From Clostridium sp. DSM 17811 (GTDB lineage Bacteria; Bacillota; Clostridia; Clostridiales; Clostridiaceae), in assembly GCF_018861905.1 (NCBI RefSeq), contig NZ_JAHLDU010000001.1, forward strand, positions 248,001-312,000: a DNA stretch of 64,000 nt, given 5' to 3'. Below the pieces are notes generated by a model that did no database searches, was not told the DNA's origin, and saw only the letters and a list, made by a program, of their open reading frames with translations. The position numbers and the translations under genes were made by a program. Below are positions 60,762-64,000 of the stretch, piece after piece. How positions within the stretch are numbered: position 1 is the first letter of the stretch; every line of letters starts with the position of its first letter.

Positions 60762-60942
60762 CAAAAAAAACCCCCTCTACAAAAATCAAGAATTTCTATT
60801 ATACTAAATATTAAAATATTACTACTAATATTTTAATATTATCAATTATTCACTTTAAATGTTTGTCTACTTAGTTGTACTAATACAGTTTCATTTTTAA
60901 TTATAACACAAATAATCATAATTATAGATATGTAAGTATAAA

Positions 60943-60976
60943 AAAACGCACAAAGATTTATCCTATTGTGCGTTTT
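60943..60976 (-). terminator. Terminator of murB
   Basis: Perfect 11-bp stem AAAACGCACAA/TTGTGCGTTTT, 12-nt loop, with an extended U run on the minus strand. Confidence 0.88.
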
Positions 60977-61045
60977 AAAATTCAATTTATTTTATAATTT
61001 TTTTTAAATATTAAACTCACTTTTTTACCTATAAGATAAAATAAT

Positions 61046-62011
61046 TTAGTAAGAAGATGACCCAGCTTCGCAGGGAGATGTTCCCTCAAAAGATTCTTTG
61101 TCCTCTCCCCAAATCTTTACCTCGGTATCAAGCTTTATACCAAATTTTTTTTGCACTTCATCCTGTACAAGCTTGATTAAATCTAAAATATCTGTCGCAC
61201 TTGCACTCTTTTTATTGATAATAAAACCAGAATGTTTAACAGATACCTCTGCATCACCAACATGAGTTCCTTTCAAATTTGAATCTTGTATAAGTACACT
61301 TGCATAATGACCTTCAGGTCTTTTAAAAGTACTACCTGCCGATGCATATTCCAAAGGTTGTTTATCACTTCTTTTTTTTGCAAGGTCATCCATTCTAGCT
61401 TTTATAACTTCCTTGTCACCAGGCTGTAATTTAAGAGTAACGCTTATAACTGCATATCCATATTTAAGAACAGCACTACTTCTGTAAGATAGCTCCATAA
61501 CGTCTTTGTCTATTGTTAATAATTCTCCATTCTGGTCTATTGCGAGTAGACTATCTAGAACCATAGACATTTCGCCGTTATATGCTCCTGCATTCATAGC
61601 TGCTGCCCCACCAATGCTACCCGGAATTCCGTTAGCAAACTCAATACCTTTAAGCCCTTTATCTAATGCCGCCATTGTAACATCATATAAACTAGCTCCA
61701 CTTTGTGCGGTTACTTTATTTCCTTCAACCTCAATTTTATTAAGATTACACAGTTTTATAACAACACCGCGAATCCCACCATCTTTAACTAGTAAATTAG
61801 AACCATTTCCTATTAAATAATATTTAACTTTATATTTTTTACAAATTTTTATTAAAGCTTGAACTTCTAAAACATCACTTGGTGTTACTAAAATATCAGC
61901 TGGTCCACCCACTCTAAAAGAAGTATGGTTTTCCATTGGTTCGTCTACCTTTATATTAGAATTTTCTGTTACTTTATTTATTTGTTTAAATAATTCCGCA
62001 TATAATTTCAT
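61046..62011 (-). CDS. murB: UDP-N-acetylenolpyruvoylglucosamine reductase
   Basis: An FAD enzyme that makes UDP-N-acetylmuramate for peptidoglycan. The protein has 321 residues, type II (Gram-positive) length. FAD-site motifs: FRVGGPADILV near 33, LIGNGSNLLVKDGG near 65 and GIPGSIGGAAAMNAGAY near 130; the catalytic Ser lies in ASAGSTFKRPEGHYAS near 225 and a late Glu in LDTEVKIWGE. A Ser-rich tail ends the protein. AAGGAG ribosome site. It follows uvrC by 154 nt with a palindrome between. Confidence 0.96.
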   Translation of the reverse strand: MKLYAELFKQINKVTENSNIKVDEPMENHTSFRVGGPADILVTPSDVLEVQALIKICKKYKVKYYLIGNGSNLLVKDGGIRGVVIKLCNLNKIEVEGNKVTAQSGASLYDVTMAALDKGLKGIEFANGIPGSIGGAAAMNAGAYNGEMSMVLDSLLAIDQNGELLTIDKDVMELSYRSSAVLKYGYAVISVTLKLQPGDKEVIKARMDDLAKKRSDKQPLEYASAGSTFKRPEGHYASVLIQDSNLKGTHVGDAEVSVKHSGFIINKKSASATDILDLIKLVQDEVQKKFGIKLDTEVKIWGEDKESFEGTSPCEAGSSSY

Positions 62012-62046
62012 ATCCTACTCCTTGAAAATATTAATATATTTATATA

Positions 62047-62084
62047 CTTGCATAACATAAATAATATTATTTATGTTATGCAAG
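62047..62084. repeat. Perfect 38-nt palindrome between uvrC and murB
   Basis: CTTGCATAACATAAATAAT and its exact reverse complement meet with no spacer. On the minus strand it has no U-tract after it. It could be an operator, a cruciform site or an RNA hairpin in the uvrC-murB junction. Confidence 0.8.
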
Positions 62085-62165
62085 ATATAGTTCTTTTAGT
62101 TTACCCTTTTTACTACAATATTTCAACAGTTTAAATTTATCATAATATAAATATTCCTAATAAGG

Positions 62166-64000
62166 TTATTTATTATTTTTAAAATATGATATAACGCACT
62201 CTGCGGACTTGCTATCCATAGATGGGGTATCCATTAGTTCTTTTGCACCAGCACCTTTTATATTATCTATACTACCAAACTTTTTTAATAACTCTCTTCT
62301 TCTTTTTTCGCCTATATTGGGTATGTTATCCAATATAGAATATAATGTTCTTTTATCCCTAAGTGTTCTGTGATAAGTAATTGCAAATCTATGGACCTCA
62401 TCTTGTATTCTAGTAATCAAATGCATACTTTGGGAATTACTCTTCATAAATAGCTCTATATTATTATATATTAAACCTCTAGTTTTGTGCCTATCATCCT
62501 TAACCATTCCGCATACCGGTATATCAATATTAAGATTATTTAAAACCTCAAGGGCCACATTAACCTGCCCTTTCCCACCATCCATAAGAATTAAATCCGG
62601 GAACACACAAAACTTTCCCTTACTAAGTTCTAAATTTCTCTCTTTTATTCTCTCCACTTCATCCAGGCCACGACGAAACCTCCGTTCTAAGATTTCCCGC
62701 ATACTATCATAATCATTAGCTCCTATTACTGACTTTATCTTAAACCTTCTATAATCACTGTTTTTAGGCTTTCCACCTTCAAAAACCACCATACTTCCTA
62801 CAGAATCTACCCCCATTATATTTGAGATATCATATGATTCAATCCTATCAGGTATTTCATCAAGTTTTAATAATTCTGTAATTTCTTGCATTGCTATTTT
62901 ATGAATTTCCTTATCTTGCATATCCTTTAATTTAAAATTTTCAAGAGTTATCTTTGCATTATTTGCAACCATCTCTAAAGTTTTTTTCTTTTCTCCCTTT
63001 TGAGGAATCTTAATAGTTACCTTCGAATCTTTTTTAGCGCTAAGCCATTGTTCTAAGATTTCAACCTCACTTATAAAAGGTACATATATTGTTTTAGGGA
63101 TAAATGCTGTCCCGCCATAAAACCTCTTTATAAATTCTTCTATAAGTTCATTTTCTACATTTTCTGCTTCATCATTTAAAATAAAGTGTTCTCTACCTAC
63201 TATCTTACCATCACGAAGAAAAAACACCTGAATACAAACATCTTTTTCATCAACATACACATTAATGAAATCTTCATTCTCACAATTTCCTATTATAATC
63301 TTTTGTTTCTCATTTATTTTTTCTATAGCCATAATCTTATCCCGAAGCATTGCTGCTTTTTCAAATTCCAAAACTTCCGATGCACTTTCCATTTTGTTTC
63401 TTAAATCTTCCTTTATACTTTTATCTTTTCCCGTAAGTAGATCCAAAGCACCTTTTATAATTTTCCCATAATCTTCTTTACTAATATACCCTGTACATGG
63501 GGCTTTACATAATCCTATATGATAGTTTAAACATGGTCTATCATATAGGACACCTTCTTTAATATTTCTTCTGCATGTTCTAAGCGGAAATATCTGTTTG
63601 ATAAGTTCAATGGTACTATATACAGCTGCAGAATCTGTGTATGGTCCAAAATATCTCCCTCCATCATTTGCAATATTTCTAGTTACAAATACCCTCGGGA
63701 ACTCCTCATTAATAGTTATCTTTATAAATGGATAATGCTTATCATCTTTAAGCAAAATATTATATCTTGGGCTATATTTCTTAATAAGATTGCACTCAAG
63801 TATCAATGCCTCCATCTCTGAATCAGTTACTATATATTCAAATTCAGCTATATTTTTCACCATAGCCATAACTTTTACAGAATGATTTTTTGATGATTTA
63901 AAATACTGTCTTACCCTATTTTTTAATATTTTAGCCTTTCCAACATATATTATTTCACCAAGATTATTTTTCATAAGATATACTCCTGGTGCATCTGGAA
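62166..64000 (-). CDS. uvrC: Excinuclease ABC subunit C, partial at 5' end
   Basis: The second nuclease subunit of nucleotide excision repair. The first residues lie beyond the right edge; the visible frame begins PDAPGVYLMKNN and runs 611 residues, so only a few residues are missing. Domains: GIY-YIG nuclease (GVYLM...EIIYVGKA), a cysteine cluster (CRRNIKEGVLYDRPCLNY...CKAPC), a UVR UvrB-binding motif (about 205-240), the RNase-H-like nuclease (SYDISNIMGVDSVGSM near 390; FPDLILMDGGKGQ near 470) and tandem helix-hairpin-helices (NIPNIGEKRRRELL, about 560-605). Confidence 0.96.
   Translation of the reverse strand, partial: PDAPGVYLMKNNLGEIIYVGKAKILKNRVRQYFKSSKNHSVKVMAMVKNIAEFEYIVTDSEMEALILECNLIKKYSPRYNILLKDDKHYPFIKITINEEFPRVFVTRNIANDGGRYFGPYTDSAAVYSTIELIKQIFPLRTCRRNIKEGVLYDRPCLNYHIGLCKAPCTGYISKEDYGKIIKGALDLLTGKDKSIKEDLRNKMESASEVLEFEKAAMLRDKIMAIEKINEKQKIIIGNCENEDFINVYVDEKDVCIQVFFLRDGKIVGREHFILNDEAENVENELIEEFIKRFYGGTAFIPKTIYVPFISEVEILEQWLSAKKDSKVTIKIPQKGEKKKTLEMVANNAKITLENFKLKDMQDKEIHKIAMQEITELLKLDEIPDRIESYDISNIMGVDSVGSMVVFEGGKPKNSDYRRFKIKSVIGANDYDSMREILERRFRRGLDEVERIKERNLELSKGKFCVFPDLILMDGGKGQVNVALEVLNNLNIDIPVCGMVKDDRHKTRGLIYNNIELFMKSNSQSMHLITRIQDEVHRFAITYHRTLRDKRTLYSILDNIPNIGEKRRRELLKKFGSIDNIKGAGAKELMDTPSMDSKSAECVISYFKNNK

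Overview
The window looks like a low-GC Gram-positive, endospore-forming-type Firmicute, most likely Clostridium in the broad sense. Evidence: very AT-rich sequence, strong AAGGAGG-type ribosome binding sites on nearly every gene, the gene order uvrC-murB-rapZ-yvcK-whiA-ytoI-dnaE-pfkA-pyk seen in clostridia, and many clostridial families (M18 aminopeptidase, DUF421 plus DUF4363, DUF1540, PqqD-like plus OPT transporter, LicT-type bgl operon). No rRNA, tRNA, CRISPR array, phage module or transposase gene was seen. Most genes lie on the minus strand.

Layout. 1-5005: 5' two thirds of a giant cyclic beta-1,2-glucan synthase (NdvB type), cut by the left edge. 5.1-8.4 kb: M18 aminopeptidase, a CDF metal exporter whose metal-site residues look Mn-type, and a small membrane protein. 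8.6-11.6 kb: lysA and lysC behind a lysine riboswitch with terminator and promoter. 11.7-13.5 kb: asnB. 13.7-19.1 kb: a signalling block with a PAS histidine kinase, a CheB-CheR-PAS fusion and a duplicated four-helix DUF3231-like protein. 19.4-23.9 kb: aryl-beta-glucoside operon (licT, PTS EIIBCA, 6-phospho-beta-glucosidase) with two RAT/terminator antitermination sites. 24-28.3 kb: marR and a heterodimeric ABC exporter. 28.9-33.3 kb: truA, then an operon of a 22-residue-repeat protein, a MoxR-type AAA ATPase and a VWA/HExxH protein. 33.4-33.7 kb: 6S RNA gene with its own promoter and terminator. 33.9-37.4 kb: DUF421, DUF4363 and helD. 37.5-43 kb: peptide and cell-wall-peptide use (dipeptide epimerase, PepV, PqqD-like protein, OPT transporter, and the remnant of a second OPT gene). 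43.5-49.2 kb: signal peptidase, alanine/glycine symporter, a glycosyltransferase-like protein, an RlmD-type methyltransferase and a DUF1540 protein. 49.4-64 kb: pyk, pfkA, dnaE, ytoI, whiA, yvcK, rapZ, murB and uvrC (5' end cut by the right edge).

How the parts connect. The right-hand block joins lower glycolysis, replication and wall-precursor control. The middle holds peptide import, peptide breakdown and muropeptide-derived dipeptide epimerisation. The bgl operon and riboswitch-controlled lys genes are conventional nutrient-responsive units.

The most unusual content is non-coding. Two families of long interspersed inverted repeats are present: family A has three copies (about 8.4, 28.6 and 29.8 kb) and family B two (13.5 and 35.0 kb). 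Family A has a covarying core hairpin, and two of its copies carry the same 49-nt submodule at different internal positions. Both B copies and one A copy sit between convergent genes. These look like non-autonomous, structure-preserving mobile repeats that may also act as bidirectional terminators. All assignments are from reading the sequence; no database search was possible.
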